Of a stretch of 64,000 nt of DNA, positions 8,385-15,667 are shown in pieces; the first letter of the stretch is position 1; each line of letters starts with the position of its first letter. Under the pieces are notes generated by a model. That model saw only the letters and a list, made by a program, of their open reading frames with translations, was not told the DNA's origin and did not search any database. Both the position numbers and the translations under genes were made by a program. Origin of the DNA: Piscibacillus sp052246295 (GTDB taxonomy: Bacteria > Bacillota > Bacilli > Bacillales > Alkalibacillaceae); NCBI GenBank assembly GCA_052246295.1, contig JBQQCO010000001.1. One strand, given 5' to 3'.

Positions 8385-9041
8385 ATGGTAAGGGAAAACT
8401 TTGAAGATCAATTGTACGAATTAAAAGAGCGTGTTTTTACTATGAGCAGTATGGCAAAGTCATCATTAACCAATGCTCTACACGCACTCGAACAACAGGA
8501 CCCACAACAAGCTCAACAAGTCATTGACCATGATGAAGAAATTAACTCAATCGAAGATCGCATTAACGATGATACCATTTGGTTAATCGCCAAAGAACAA
8601 CCCGTCGCAAAAGATTTAAGGCGTTTAGTGATGACACTGAAAGCTACTAATGATATCGAACGAATTGGTGATTTAGCCGTTAATATCGCTAAATCTGTTA
8701 TCCGTATAGGCAATAATCCTTTGCCTATCGAAAAGGAACACATTCTAGCCACCTCATCCGTCGTTCAACAGATGATTGATTTGGTGATTGATGCTTATAT
8801 GACTGAGGATATTGAAACAGCATTTGAAATCTCACGCATCGACGACCAAGTCGATCAACAATACGGTGAGTCAATCGAAAAACTGTTAACACACATGACG
8901 AAACATCCAAATGAAATAAGTCAAATCACGCAACTCGCTTTTATTAGTCGTTACCTAGAGCGTGCTGCGGATCATGTGACGAACATCGCAGAAGGCATCA
9001 TTTATTTAGTTAAAGGAAAACATGTTGATTTAAATACCTAA
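8385..9041 (+). CDS. phoU: Phosphate signalling protein PhoU
   Basis: PhoU of 218 residues made of two tandem three-helix PhoU repeats, each with the acidic metal-binding pattern (EINSIEDRIND in repeat 1 and ERAADHVTNIAEG in repeat 2). It moderates Pst transport and passes phosphate status to the PhoR/PhoP system. Last gene of the operon, followed by a terminator and an intergenic repeat array. Confidence 0.95.
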   Translation: MVRENFEDQLYELKERVFTMSSMAKSSLTNALHALEQQDPQQAQQVIDHDEEINSIEDRINDDTIWLIAKEQPVAKDLRRLVMTLKATNDIERIGDLAVNIAKSVIRIGNNPLPIEKEHILATSSVVQQMIDLVIDAYMTEDIETAFEISRIDDQVDQQYGESIEKLLTHMTKHPNEISQITQLAFISRYLERAADHVTNIAEGIIYLVKGKHVDLNT

Positions 9042-9073
9042 TCCCCTAATTGATATAGATTACCCCCTTGAGA

Positions 9074-9100
9074 AGCTTGGCACTTGGCCAAGTTTTTCTT
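9074..9100 (+). terminator. Terminator of the pst-phoU operon
   Basis: CTTGGC/GCCAAG stem with a short loop, followed by T5CTT. Confidence 0.75.
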
Positions 9101-9113
9101 TATGTTTTTGAAT

Positions 9114-9213
9114 TTCCCCATAAATTATGATTTTTCCTTATAAATTTAATTTTTTCCCCATAAAACAAAAAATTTCCCCATATATTTAAAAGATTCCCCA
9201 TAAATAATTGCTT
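9114..9213 (-). repeat. 20-bp phased intergenic array A (5 units)
   Basis: TTCCCCATAAA-type words start at 9114, 9134, 9154, 9174 and 9194, exactly 20 bp apart. The ~11-bp word is conserved while the 9-bp A/T spacer differs in every unit. Read on the minus strand the word is TTTATGGGGAA. The array sits between the convergent terminators of phoU and the MurE-like gene. Same word family as 17599, 36491 and 44395. Confidence 0.9.
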
Positions 9214-9215
9214 CA

Positions 9216-9244
9216 TAAAAAAATGAACAGGCTCTCGCCCATTC
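9216..9244 (-). terminator. Terminator of the MurE-like gene
   Basis: On the minus strand GAATGGGC pairs imperfectly with GCCTGTTC around GAGA, followed by T7. Confidence 0.65.
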
Positions 9245-9245
9245 G

Positions 9246-10694
9246 TTAACCTGATTTAAGGACTTCTTGTTCACGTTTCTTTAAAGTTTCAACCGTTTCA
9301 AGATCATTTGTTGTACCTAAATCGAAAGCTTCTTTATAAGCTTCATGTCCTTTACCTGTTACAACAACCCAGTCTCCAGAACCTGCTGTAGCGATTGCTT
9401 TCTCAATCGCTCTTGTCCGGTCCAATATGACTTCACCTTGTTGATATTGGTAGTGATAGTCCTGTAACGTCTGCTCCATTTCATTTTCTGATGTTCCATT
9501 TAAATCGTCACAGGTTAATATATATTGATCACTCACTTTTACGGTTTCGTCCATCATAGCTTTACGCTTCGATAAGTCACGTGAGCCACGGAACCCGAAT
9601 ACATGAAAAATCTTGTTAGCACCTGACTCTTTCACAGTATTCAATACGTGATAAAATCCTTTTGGTGTATGTGCATAGTCGACAACAATCGTCTTATTTC
9701 CCGGGAAATTGATAACTTCAAATCTTCCACTTACATTCTTAACTTGCTTAAGTGCGGCAACAGATTTGTCTCGTTTCAAATTAAAAACCTCACCAACTAA
9801 CAGGCTGAATGCCGCATTAAACCGATTGTGCATGCCAGGCAATTTTAATTCTAAAGCCAATAATTGATTGTCTGATTTAATCGTCACAGAGCGATCATTA
9901 GGGCTTACAATCACATCAGCTAAGGAACTAACACCAACCGAATAAACAGTTTGATTTTTTTCTCTTAAAAGGGCAAACGCTCTTCCACCCCATTCATCAT
10001 CTATGTTAACAAAAGCAACACCATCATTTTTCAGTAAGCTAAAAATCTTATATTTCGAATCAAAGTATTCAGCCATACTATGGTGATAGTCTAGATGTTC
10101 AGAATCTAAGTTTGTAAAAATTGCCGCATCCAAACGAAGCCCTTCGACTCGATGTTGCTTTAAAGCATGCGAAGAGATTTCAACAATCACGACGTCATCT
10201 TGACTCTCATGTAATAGTCCCTGTAACTTAACGGTGCCAGGTGTTGTATTTTTACTCTTATATGACTTACCATTTATAAAATATTCAATAGTACCAATTA
10301 AGCCAACAGAATATCCGTTTGCTTCAAAAGCCGCTTTCAACATATAGCTTGTAGTTGTTTTACCATTTGTGCCTGTGACACCAATGACTTTTTTATTGTA
10401 CGAAGGGTGCTCATAAAACTCACAAAGCATTTTTCCTAAGGCTTGTTTACTATTTTGAACTTGCACATACGTAGTAGGTAAAGTTAAATCCTTTTCTCCT
10501 ACAATTACTTGTGCTCCGTTAAATATTGCTTCATCTATATAAACATGTCCATCATGTTCATAACCTTTTACAGCTACAAACACGGAACCTTCCCTTACCT
10601 CTCTTGAATCATCTGTTATATGTTCGATTTCAAAATCAGGACCATTAAAAGGTTTCATTAATTCTACATCTTTAATGATTTTTAATAAATTCAT
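9246..10694 (-). CDS. murE: MurE-family UDP-MurNAc-dipeptide ligase paralogue
   Basis: Mur ligase of 482 residues: N-terminal UDP-binding domain, central ATPase domain with GVTGTNGKTTTSYML, and C-terminal domain with the GSRDLSKR and VTGKGHE motifs. Such enzymes add the third residue to UDP-MurNAc-Ala-Glu in the cytoplasm. The substrate-selecting stretch reads TCDDLNGTSE rather than the DNPR of meso-DAP enzymes or the DDPN-type of lysine enzymes, so the amino acid added is uncertain. The gene is outside a dcw cluster and monocistronic, suggesting a second, specialised copy. GGGGGA 6 nt before the ATG at 10694 decides the start over one 24 nt upstream. Confidence 0.85.
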   Translation of the reverse strand: MNLLKIIKDVELMKPFNGPDFEIEHITDDSREVREGSVFVAVKGYEHDGHVYIDEAIFNGAQVIVGEKDLTLPTTYVQVQNSKQALGKMLCEFYEHPSYNKKVIGVTGTNGKTTTSYMLKAAFEANGYSVGLIGTIEYFINGKSYKSKNTTPGTVKLQGLLHESQDDVVIVEISSHALKQHRVEGLRLDAAIFTNLDSEHLDYHHSMAEYFDSKYKIFSLLKNDGVAFVNIDDEWGGRAFALLREKNQTVYSVGVSSLADVIVSPNDRSVTIKSDNQLLALELKLPGMHNRFNAAFSLLVGEVFNLKRDKSVAALKQVKNVSGRFEVINFPGNKTIVVDYAHTPKGFYHVLNTVKESGANKIFHVFGFRGSRDLSKRKAMMDETVKVSDQYILTCDDLNGTSENEMEQTLQDYHYQYQQGEVILDRTRAIEKAIATAGSGDWVVVTGKGHEAYKEAFDLGTTNDLETVETLKKREQEVLKSG

Positions 10695-10718
10695 TGGTGT
10701 TCCCCCAAACATGTTCAA

Positions 10719-10870
10719 ACCTTAGTTTAGTTTACCCCATATCCACCAATGAATAACTCCATCAAAAGTACATTTATTATGTTAATTTTTGTTATAAAAA
10801 GATGTGAAATCCGACGTATATTTAAAGCTCTGTCTTGGTTTCGCCAGTGACTGTTAAGCTCTCGCGCCAT
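10719..10870. other. Gene-free stretch
   Basis: A/T-rich upstream region of the MurE-like gene. It contains its promoter presumably, and two copies of AAGCTCT about 30 bp apart near 10827 and 10857. I see no convincing gene or structure. Confidence 0.3.
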
Positions 10871-10873
10871 TAT

Positions 10874-10908
10874 TATAAAAAAGCACCAAGGGAGACTTCC
10901 CTTGATGC
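10874..10908 (-). terminator. Terminator of the queF operon
   Basis: GCATCAAGGGA pairs with TCCCTTGGTGC (one G-T pair) and is followed by T6 on the minus strand. Confidence 0.85.
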
Positions 10909-10916
10909 GAACTATA

Positions 10917-11561
10917 TTATGAGGTTGCTTTTAATGTTGGTTCGTGAGACTCACTCTTCGATTTTCTCGTTAGTAAATAGAAAATCGGAGTGTCGACAAT
11001 TGCAATAGCCAGTTTGATTACATATTGACTTAAAATCATCATCCATAAATTTGGAACTGAACCAATGAAAGCAATAGTAATAAAGACAGTCGTATCTATT
11101 AATTGCGACGATGCTGTACTTAAATTATTACGTAACCACTTATATTTTGTGCTCGTTATTTTCTTTAATTTAGAGAAAATATACACATCTAAATATTGCG
11201 ACGTCAAATAAGCAGCTAATGAAGCAATAACGAATCTAGCGTTTTGCCCAAGAAGTGTTTCGTAAGCTTGTTGAGATTCTTGCGCAAACGGAGCAACTGG
11301 TAACAGCTGACCGAGAAAGATCATAATGCTTGCAAATATTTGCGCTATAAAACCAAAAATAATCGTTTGTTTCGCTTGCTCACGCCCATAATTCTCATGC
11401 ACAATATCTGTTATTAAAAACGTTACAGCATAAACAACAACAGCAGCTGGAATCATGAAATTCTCACTTAACATGACGATTTTCCCAGCAATCACATTCG
11501 CCACGACTAAAGCACTCGCAAAAATCACATTCAACAATATCAGCTTTTGATCTTTATTCAT
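10917..11561 (-). CDS. Queuosine precursor transporter (YhhQ/VUT family)
   Basis: Membrane protein of about 214 residues with six TM helices, matching the DUF165/YhhQ family that imports queuine or preQ-type precursors. Visible family features are ADxxxE-like ITDIVHENYGREQAK after TM2 and the polar NNLSTASSQLIDT in TM4-5. It overlaps queF by 8 nt if the ATG at 11561 is used; a GTG 6 nt earlier is possible. Sharing a preQ1 riboswitch with queF makes the substrate assignment strong. Confidence 0.9.
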   Translation of the reverse strand: MNKDQKLILLNVIFASALVVANVIAGKIVMLSENFMIPAAVVVYAVTFLITDIVHENYGREQAKQTIIFGFIAQIFASIMIFLGQLLPVAPFAQESQQAYETLLGQNARFVIASLAAYLTSQYLDVYIFSKLKKITSTKYKWLRNNLSTASSQLIDTTVFITIAFIGSVPNLWMMILSQYVIKLAIAIVDTPIFYLLTRKSKSESHEPTLKATS

Positions 11562-11955
11562 GTTCACGCACCGCTTTAGTGGTTAATTCAATGCCACCAC
11601 GTGCTGATTGATAAACGGTCACTTCAACACGCTTTGGTTCAATTGCAAAACTCACATCGTCTGCTATTTGAGCCGCTAATGATTCACAGAAAGCTCCTTG
11701 GTCTCTAAATGACCATAGGTAGAACTTTAGTGACTTCGATTCAATACATTTATCGTTTGGCGTATACGTAATTTCAACACGCCCAAAATCCGGCTGACCT
11801 GTTTTAGGACAAACCGCGGTGAATTCTAATGCATTAAACGTAATCTCCTGTACATTCGGGGCATCAAACGCCTCATTTTTTAAAATCTCGCGCCCTTCCT
11901 CAACGCTTTTTGGCCTTGGCATTGGCCCAGACCTTGGTAAATAATATTCTGACAT
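11554..11955 (-). CDS. queF: NADPH-dependent 7-cyano-7-deazaguanine reductase QueF
   Basis: QueF of 133 residues reduces preQ0 to preQ1 in tRNA queuosine synthesis. The catalytic Cys is in TAVCPKTGQPDF, followed by ESKSLKFYLWSFRDQGAF, the QueF motif that binds NADPH. The substrate loop reads QSARGGIEL where FxxRGGI is usual. It is shorter than B. subtilis QueF (165 residues) at both ends, as in the compact type I subfamily. It is controlled by the preQ1-I riboswitch whose last bases are its Shine-Dalgarno sequence. Confidence 0.93.
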   Translation of the reverse strand: MSEYYLPRSGPMPRPKSVEEGREILKNEAFDAPNVQEITFNALEFTAVCPKTGQPDFGRVEITYTPNDKCIESKSLKFYLWSFRDQGAFCESLAAQIADDVSFAIEPKRVEVTVYQSARGGIELTTKAVREHE

Positions 11956-11966
11956 AGTGTCTCATC

Positions 11967-12004
11967 TCCTTAGTTTTGATTAAGCAGGATTTTTCGAACT
12001 GCTC
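11967..12004 (-). promoter_or_regulatory. preQ1-I riboswitch upstream of queF
   Basis: On the minus strand: stem AGCAG/CTGCT enclosing TTCGAAAAATC, then an A-rich tail ending in AAAACTAAGGAG. This is the layout of the class I preQ1 aptamer (5-bp P1, UUC-starting loop, A-rich tail whose ACUAAGG pairs back into the loop). The tail contains the queF ribosome binding site, so ligand binding should block translation of queF and, by coupling, of the transporter. Confidence 0.85.
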
Positions 12005-12016
12005 GTGCTTTTTAAG

Positions 12017-12284
12017 AAAAGTGCAAGCGCCCGTTTAACCACGCAGTGCGCCGACTAAAACCGGCCACGTCCTGCGCCTGCGATTACTCGGCGCAAACTT
12101 AAGCAAAGAAGTAACGCAAGTAGCATTTGTGGCCAACGTCGGCACTAGAACGTCCAGTTCGTCGCTGACCGACTAAACTGAGATAAAGGAAACACGACAA
12201 GCGAAGCGAGTCGATGTTGACTTATCGTAGGTTTAGGCGGGAAGGTTCCAATTAAATAGGGGTGGTTGGGCGCATTGCGCTAGA
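12017..12284. repeat. GC-rich interspersed intergenic element
   Basis: About 270 bp of markedly GC-richer sequence, bounded by GTGCAAGCGCCC (12021) and GGGCGCATTGCGCTAGAC (12268), which are near-complementary and can close a large structure. Inside are several CGNCG-type palindromes. It is unlike any flanking gene and has no ORF. I recall similar 'GCAAGCGCCC...' interspersed elements between genes of other Bacillaceae; whether it is a mobile or RNA element cannot be told here. Confidence 0.55.
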
Positions 12285-12399
12285 CAATTCTTCATTAACA
12301 TAAGTTATAAAATTAGAAATAGAGTATTTATACTTTCCTAGCTTTTAAAAAACGATTCCAATCACAGAGTGGTTTTTAGTATATCGTTATATTTATTTA

Positions 12400-13686
12400 C
12401 TACTCTTCACAAACCTTTTCTATAAACCGCTTCAGCACATGAACGGTTTGCACACAATCATTGAGGGTTGACCACTCTGCTGGGTTGTGACTGATGCCGT
12501 CTTGACTTTGTGTAAAAAGCATCGCCGCTGGTACGTAACGTCCAACGACCATAGCGTCATGCCCGGCACCACTTGGTAAGTAATAAGGTTTGTTTTCTAA
12601 AACTTCCTTATAGGCATCCGCTGCTTTTTGTTGCATACCTTGAGGAATTTCAACTGGATCGACACTCATCAGTTCTTGATGCACAACCTCAATTCGATGC
12701 TCATCCGCCACTCTTTCGGCTGAACTTTTCACCAAACGAACGATTTCTTCCTTCCACTCTTTCTTTATGTCACGAATATCTACAGTCAGTTCCACTTCAC
12801 CTGGAATGACGTTGACGCCATTTGGTTTCACTTCAAGCTTACCAACTGTTGCGACACCTGAATCACTTACTTGTGTTGGAAACTCTTTAACCTGTGTAAT
12901 AAAATCACTTGCAGCGACTAACGCGTCTTGGCGGTCATTCATCGGCGTATTACCAGCATGGCCAGCAGCACCTTTAAAGTTTACTTTCAACCAAGTTGGA
13001 CCAGCAATACCCGTTACAATCCCCGTAGGCAGATTAGCTCTCTCTAATCGTTTACCTTGTTCAATATGCACTTCAATAAACGCGTAAACGTCATTCAAGT
13101 CACGCTTAGCTTGAGCAACGCCCTCTGGTGTCAGACCAACATCCTTTAGAACCTCTTCGTATGCACGACCTTCATAGTCTATGCGCTGGCGTTCCTGTTC
13201 TTCATCAATTTCACCCACAAAGGCTTGACTACCCGTTAATCCACCATTAAAGCGAGCACCTTCTTCATCAGAGAAAATCACAACTTCAAATGGGCGCTTC
13301 GGCTGATACCCCACTTCACGCCAAGCTGATACGACTTCCAACGCAGCTAACACACCTAATGGACCGTCGAAATGCCCACCATGAGGAACACTATCAACGT
13401 GTGAACCAGACAAGACGGCTGGTAAACTTTGTTTCCCTTCTAAACGACCAAACACATTTCCGGCTCCGTCCATGTTGACAGTTAGACCTTCTTCCTTCAT
13501 CCACTTCATCACTAATTGTTTAGCCTGAAGTTCTTCTTGAGTGAATGAAATTCTACGGCAGCCACCTTCTTCAGTCCAGCCAATCTCCGCAAGCTTAGAA
13601 AGACGCTCTGCTAAGCGAGTGCCATTGACACCAGAGTGTGTAAGGTCTTGTTTATAATCGTTCATTAATTGATCGTAAAAGTTCAT
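12400..13686 (-). CDS. Zn-dependent M20 amidohydrolase (allantoate amidohydrolase / N-carbamoyl-L-amino acid hydrolase family)
   Basis: Metal-dependent hydrolase of 428 residues that releases ammonia or CO2 from ureido/carbamoyl substrates in purine or hydantoin degradation. Metal ligands are visible in SGSHVDSVPHGGHFDGPLG (His and bridging Asp), FSDEEGARF (Glu pair) and the later VHIEQG and GAGHDAM motifs; the small dimerisation domain lies between about residues 215 and 330. Substrate cannot be fixed between allantoate, carbamoyl-amino acid and related compounds. It is followed on the same strand after only ~110 nt by the GC-rich element. Confidence 0.88.
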   Translation of the reverse strand: MNFYDQLMNDYKQDLTHSGVNGTRLAERLSKLAEIGWTEEGGCRRISFTQEELQAKQLVMKWMKEEGLTVNMDGAGNVFGRLEGKQSLPAVLSGSHVDSVPHGGHFDGPLGVLAALEVVSAWREVGYQPKRPFEVVIFSDEEGARFNGGLTGSQAFVGEIDEEQERQRIDYEGRAYEEVLKDVGLTPEGVAQAKRDLNDVYAFIEVHIEQGKRLERANLPTGIVTGIAGPTWLKVNFKGAAGHAGNTPMNDRQDALVAASDFITQVKEFPTQVSDSGVATVGKLEVKPNGVNVIPGEVELTVDIRDIKKEWKEEIVRLVKSSAERVADEHRIEVVHQELMSVDPVEIPQGMQQKAADAYKEVLENKPYYLPSGAGHDAMVVGRYVPAAMLFTQSQDGISHNPAEWSTLNDCVQTVHVLKRFIEKVCEE

Positions 13687-13700
13687 CTTGTAGCCTCCTA

Positions 13701-14090
13701 TTACTTTTCAATGTTCTTGCTTAAGGTTAATAGGAAAAATAACACAAAACTCACAAGAAGGATAGTCCCTCCAATGATAAAGTAAACTGTCACAAGCCCA
13801 TTTGGTAAACCAAACGGACGAGTATAGTACATCCACATCCCTGTCGTTAAGCCTAATGAACCTAAAATGGCTGTCCAAACATGGGCTGTAGCTAGTTTTG
13901 ATTTAGTTTTGTAAAAAATTTTATAAAACACAGCCCAAGCGAATAGCGAAAGCCATCCAACGACTAAAATATGAGCATGCACCGATTTAAATTCCAAGTC
14001 CATTGAACCTGCCATGTGAGAGCCAATGAACGCTCCGACCACAGCAAATAAGGCTGAGAACCTTAATAATGTCGAGCTATAATTTTGCAT
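13701..14090 (-). CDS. Four-TM protein resembling heme-copper oxidase subunit I fragments
   Basis: Membrane protein of about 129 residues with four TM helices. TM2 contains SVHAHILVVGWLSLFAW, resembling the HAH-x-x-GW pattern of small cytochrome-oxidase-subunit-I-like proteins. Function unknown. AAAGGGAGA upstream of the ATG at 14090 selects this start over one 18 nt earlier. It lies 14 nt upstream of the amidohydrolase on the same strand, so the two are probably cotranscribed, though no functional link is obvious. Confidence 0.7.
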   Translation of the reverse strand: MQNYSSTLLRFSALFAVVGAFIGSHMAGSMDLEFKSVHAHILVVGWLSLFAWAVFYKIFYKTKSKLATAHVWTAILGSLGLTTGMWMYYTRPFGLPNGLVTVYFIIGGTILLVSFVLFFLLTLSKNIEK

Positions 14091-14165
14091 AACGCATCTC
14101 CCTTTCAACGTGTTAAAATAAGGTTATGTCTATTATGTCATAAATACTGGTAGGTGAAATGAACA

Positions 14166-14633
14166 TTGATTAAACAATCTGTGAAAACGATGTGGCAAAA
14201 CTTCTTAGATACTTTGGATCGACAAGAAGCGAGTGTAGCAGAATATGAGGCATGGCCTTTTGGAGACGGACCTGAGTTGGCAGAGGAACTAGCTTCACTA
14301 GTTAAGAGCGGCGATAAAACAGCAACTTGCTCGCTTTATCAATTATACTTAGACGAAGGTGAAGACTTACCTAAAGTGGGCGTATATAATGTTATAACTG
14401 ATTGGGACGGTAACCCGTTAGTTATCACCCGAACGATGAAAGTGGAACTCATTCCTTTTAATGAAGTGTCTGAAGAGTTCGCTTACAAAGAAGGCGAAGG
14501 TGACAAAAGTTACGACTACTGGCGTCGTGAGCATATCAAGTTTTTTAACCGTGAATTAGCAGAAAGCGATCGTAAGTTTGATGAGAATATGTATGTTGTA
14601 TGTGAAGAATTTAAAGTCGTCTATGAGGGCTAA
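14166..14633 (+). CDS. ASCH domain protein
   Basis: Cytosolic protein of 155 residues with an ASCH (PUA-like) domain: WPFGDGPELAEELASLV, GDKTATCSLY with the conserved GxKxxT loop, GNPLVITRTMKVELIPFNEV, and the aromatic EGEGDKSYDYWRREH. The family is thought to bind RNA or nucleosides, and some members hydrolyse acetylcytidine. TTG at 14166 is 8 nt from AGGTGA (14152-14157); an ATG at 14160 reads into an early stop. Its stop overlaps the convergent thioredoxin-like gene by 4 nt. Confidence 0.85.
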   Translation: MIKQSVKTMWQNFLDTLDRQEASVAEYEAWPFGDGPELAEELASLVKSGDKTATCSLYQLYLDEGEDLPKVGVYNVITDWDGNPLVITRTMKVELIPFNEVSEEFAYKEGEGDKSYDYWRREHIKFFNRELAESDRKFDENMYVVCEEFKVVYEG

Positions 14634-14962
14634 CCCAATAAACCCTCATAGATTTTACTGATCTTTTCATTAAACTGACCCATCTGTACAATACGCGCTT
14701 CTCTTAAGTATTCCTTGCCATCGACAAACAAAATTAAGACTGGAACTGTAAAAATCGAAAAACGTCCCGCTACCTCAGGTACGTCTGTCACATCTACATG
14801 CCCAAGTTTAATCTTAGGGTAATTTTCCATCAACTGTTGAACCTGTGGCAACAATCCATGACACACACTACATCCTTCTCTTGAAATGTACAAAAAGGAC
14901 AGCTGATGCTCTAGCAGTTGATCAATCTCTTCATTACTATGCAATTCTTTAAAATCACGCAT
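14630..14962 (-). CDS. Thioredoxin-like protein
   Basis: Thioredoxin-fold protein of 110 residues with an atypical active site GCSVCHGL (CSVC instead of CGPC) at about residues 31-38 and the cis-Pro in FTVPVLILFVDG. No signal peptide, so a cytosolic disulfide reductase or bacilliredoxin-like role is likely. Monocistronic with an AGGTGA-type RBS. Confidence 0.88.
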   Translation of the reverse strand: MRDFKELHSNEEIDQLLEHQLSFLYISREGCSVCHGLLPQVQQLMENYPKIKLGHVDVTDVPEVAGRFSIFTVPVLILFVDGKEYLREARIVQMGQFNEKISKIYEGLLG

Positions 14963-15036
14963 GACCTCACCTCGTTATAATTGAAAAGTTATAACAATTC
15001 TCCATAAATGAAATAGACCGCCCTCCATCGAACAGT

Positions 15037-15486
15037 CTACTCCTCAGCCTCTTTATAGTTCAATTCCACATATTGCTTAAATTTATACAATAAGTCACCG
15101 TCTTCTTTTTTAATAATCCGGTTAATGACAGGCTTGGTTATAAAGTTTCTCACCCCTTTTGTCTTCACTTTCCCTTCAAAGTGAATGTCCGTCCCACCAT
15201 CAATCTCACTAAGGGTATAAATATAATGAAGGTCAAGTCCGTTCTGTTTACTGTAAGTGGCAAATTTAACGTTCGGTTCATACTCAATCACTTCAAGAGT
15301 ATTCTCGACTTTTCTATTACTAATGGTCCGCACTTCTTTAATTTCCGTGCCAACTTTAACCTCATCATCTAAGACTCTTACTTCCTCAATGTGATTTAAT
15401 ACTTTAGGAGCATATTCAAATGACGTTAACTCACGAAACACAACGTCAACTGGCAATTTTATATGTACGTCTCTAGTAAATCCCAA
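15037..15486 (-). CDS. SRPBCC (START-like) family protein
   Basis: About 149 residues with the helix-grip pattern of polyketide cyclase/START-like proteins: IKLPVDVVFRELTSFEYAPK at the start, alternating beta strands, and a long C-terminal helix. It probably binds a hydrophobic ligand; no specific function is recognised. TTG at 15486, 6 nt after GAGGTG, is preferred to the GTG at 15495 that lies inside the Shine-Dalgarno sequence. Confidence 0.75.
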   Translation of the reverse strand: MGFTRDVHIKLPVDVVFRELTSFEYAPKVLNHIEEVRVLDDEVKVGTEIKEVRTISNRKVENTLEVIEYEPNVKFATYSKQNGLDLHYIYTLSEIDGGTDIHFEGKVKTKGVRNFITKPVINRIIKKEDGDLLYKFKQYVELNYKEAEE

Positions 15487-15529
15487 TACTCTCACCTCTC
15501 TATGATTATTTTATCATATTTTAGAGGGA

Positions 15530-15630
15530 CGGATTGAGAGTTTGAGTTTCGTAATAAGTGAGATGATCGTGTATTGAGCTTATGTGTCGCTCAAATTCAT
15601 AGTAGGGATTGCGAAATAGGCTCAAATAAA
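15530..15630 (-). repeat. Decayed phased intergenic array (array M)
   Basis: On the minus strand the word ATTTGAGCGACA (15585-15596) and the related ATTTGAGC (15620-15627) recur, with further TCG/ACG-containing words 18-24 bp apart. The 12-mer is shared exactly with array L. Period is poor, so this is read as a degenerate relic. Confidence 0.3.
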
Positions 15631-15662
15631 AAGCATACCACCAACGTCTGGTGATATGCCTA
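15629..15662 (-). terminator. Terminator of phhA
   Basis: GGCATATCACCA pairs with TGGTGGTATGC around a short loop, followed by T5ATTT on the minus strand. Confidence 0.85.
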
Positions 15663-15667
15663 CCCCT

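Noticed and set aside
12573..13478. ORFs on the plus strand opposite the M20 amidohydrolase
   Set aside because: Antisense shadows of a gene with clear motifs; no RBS and no family resemblance.
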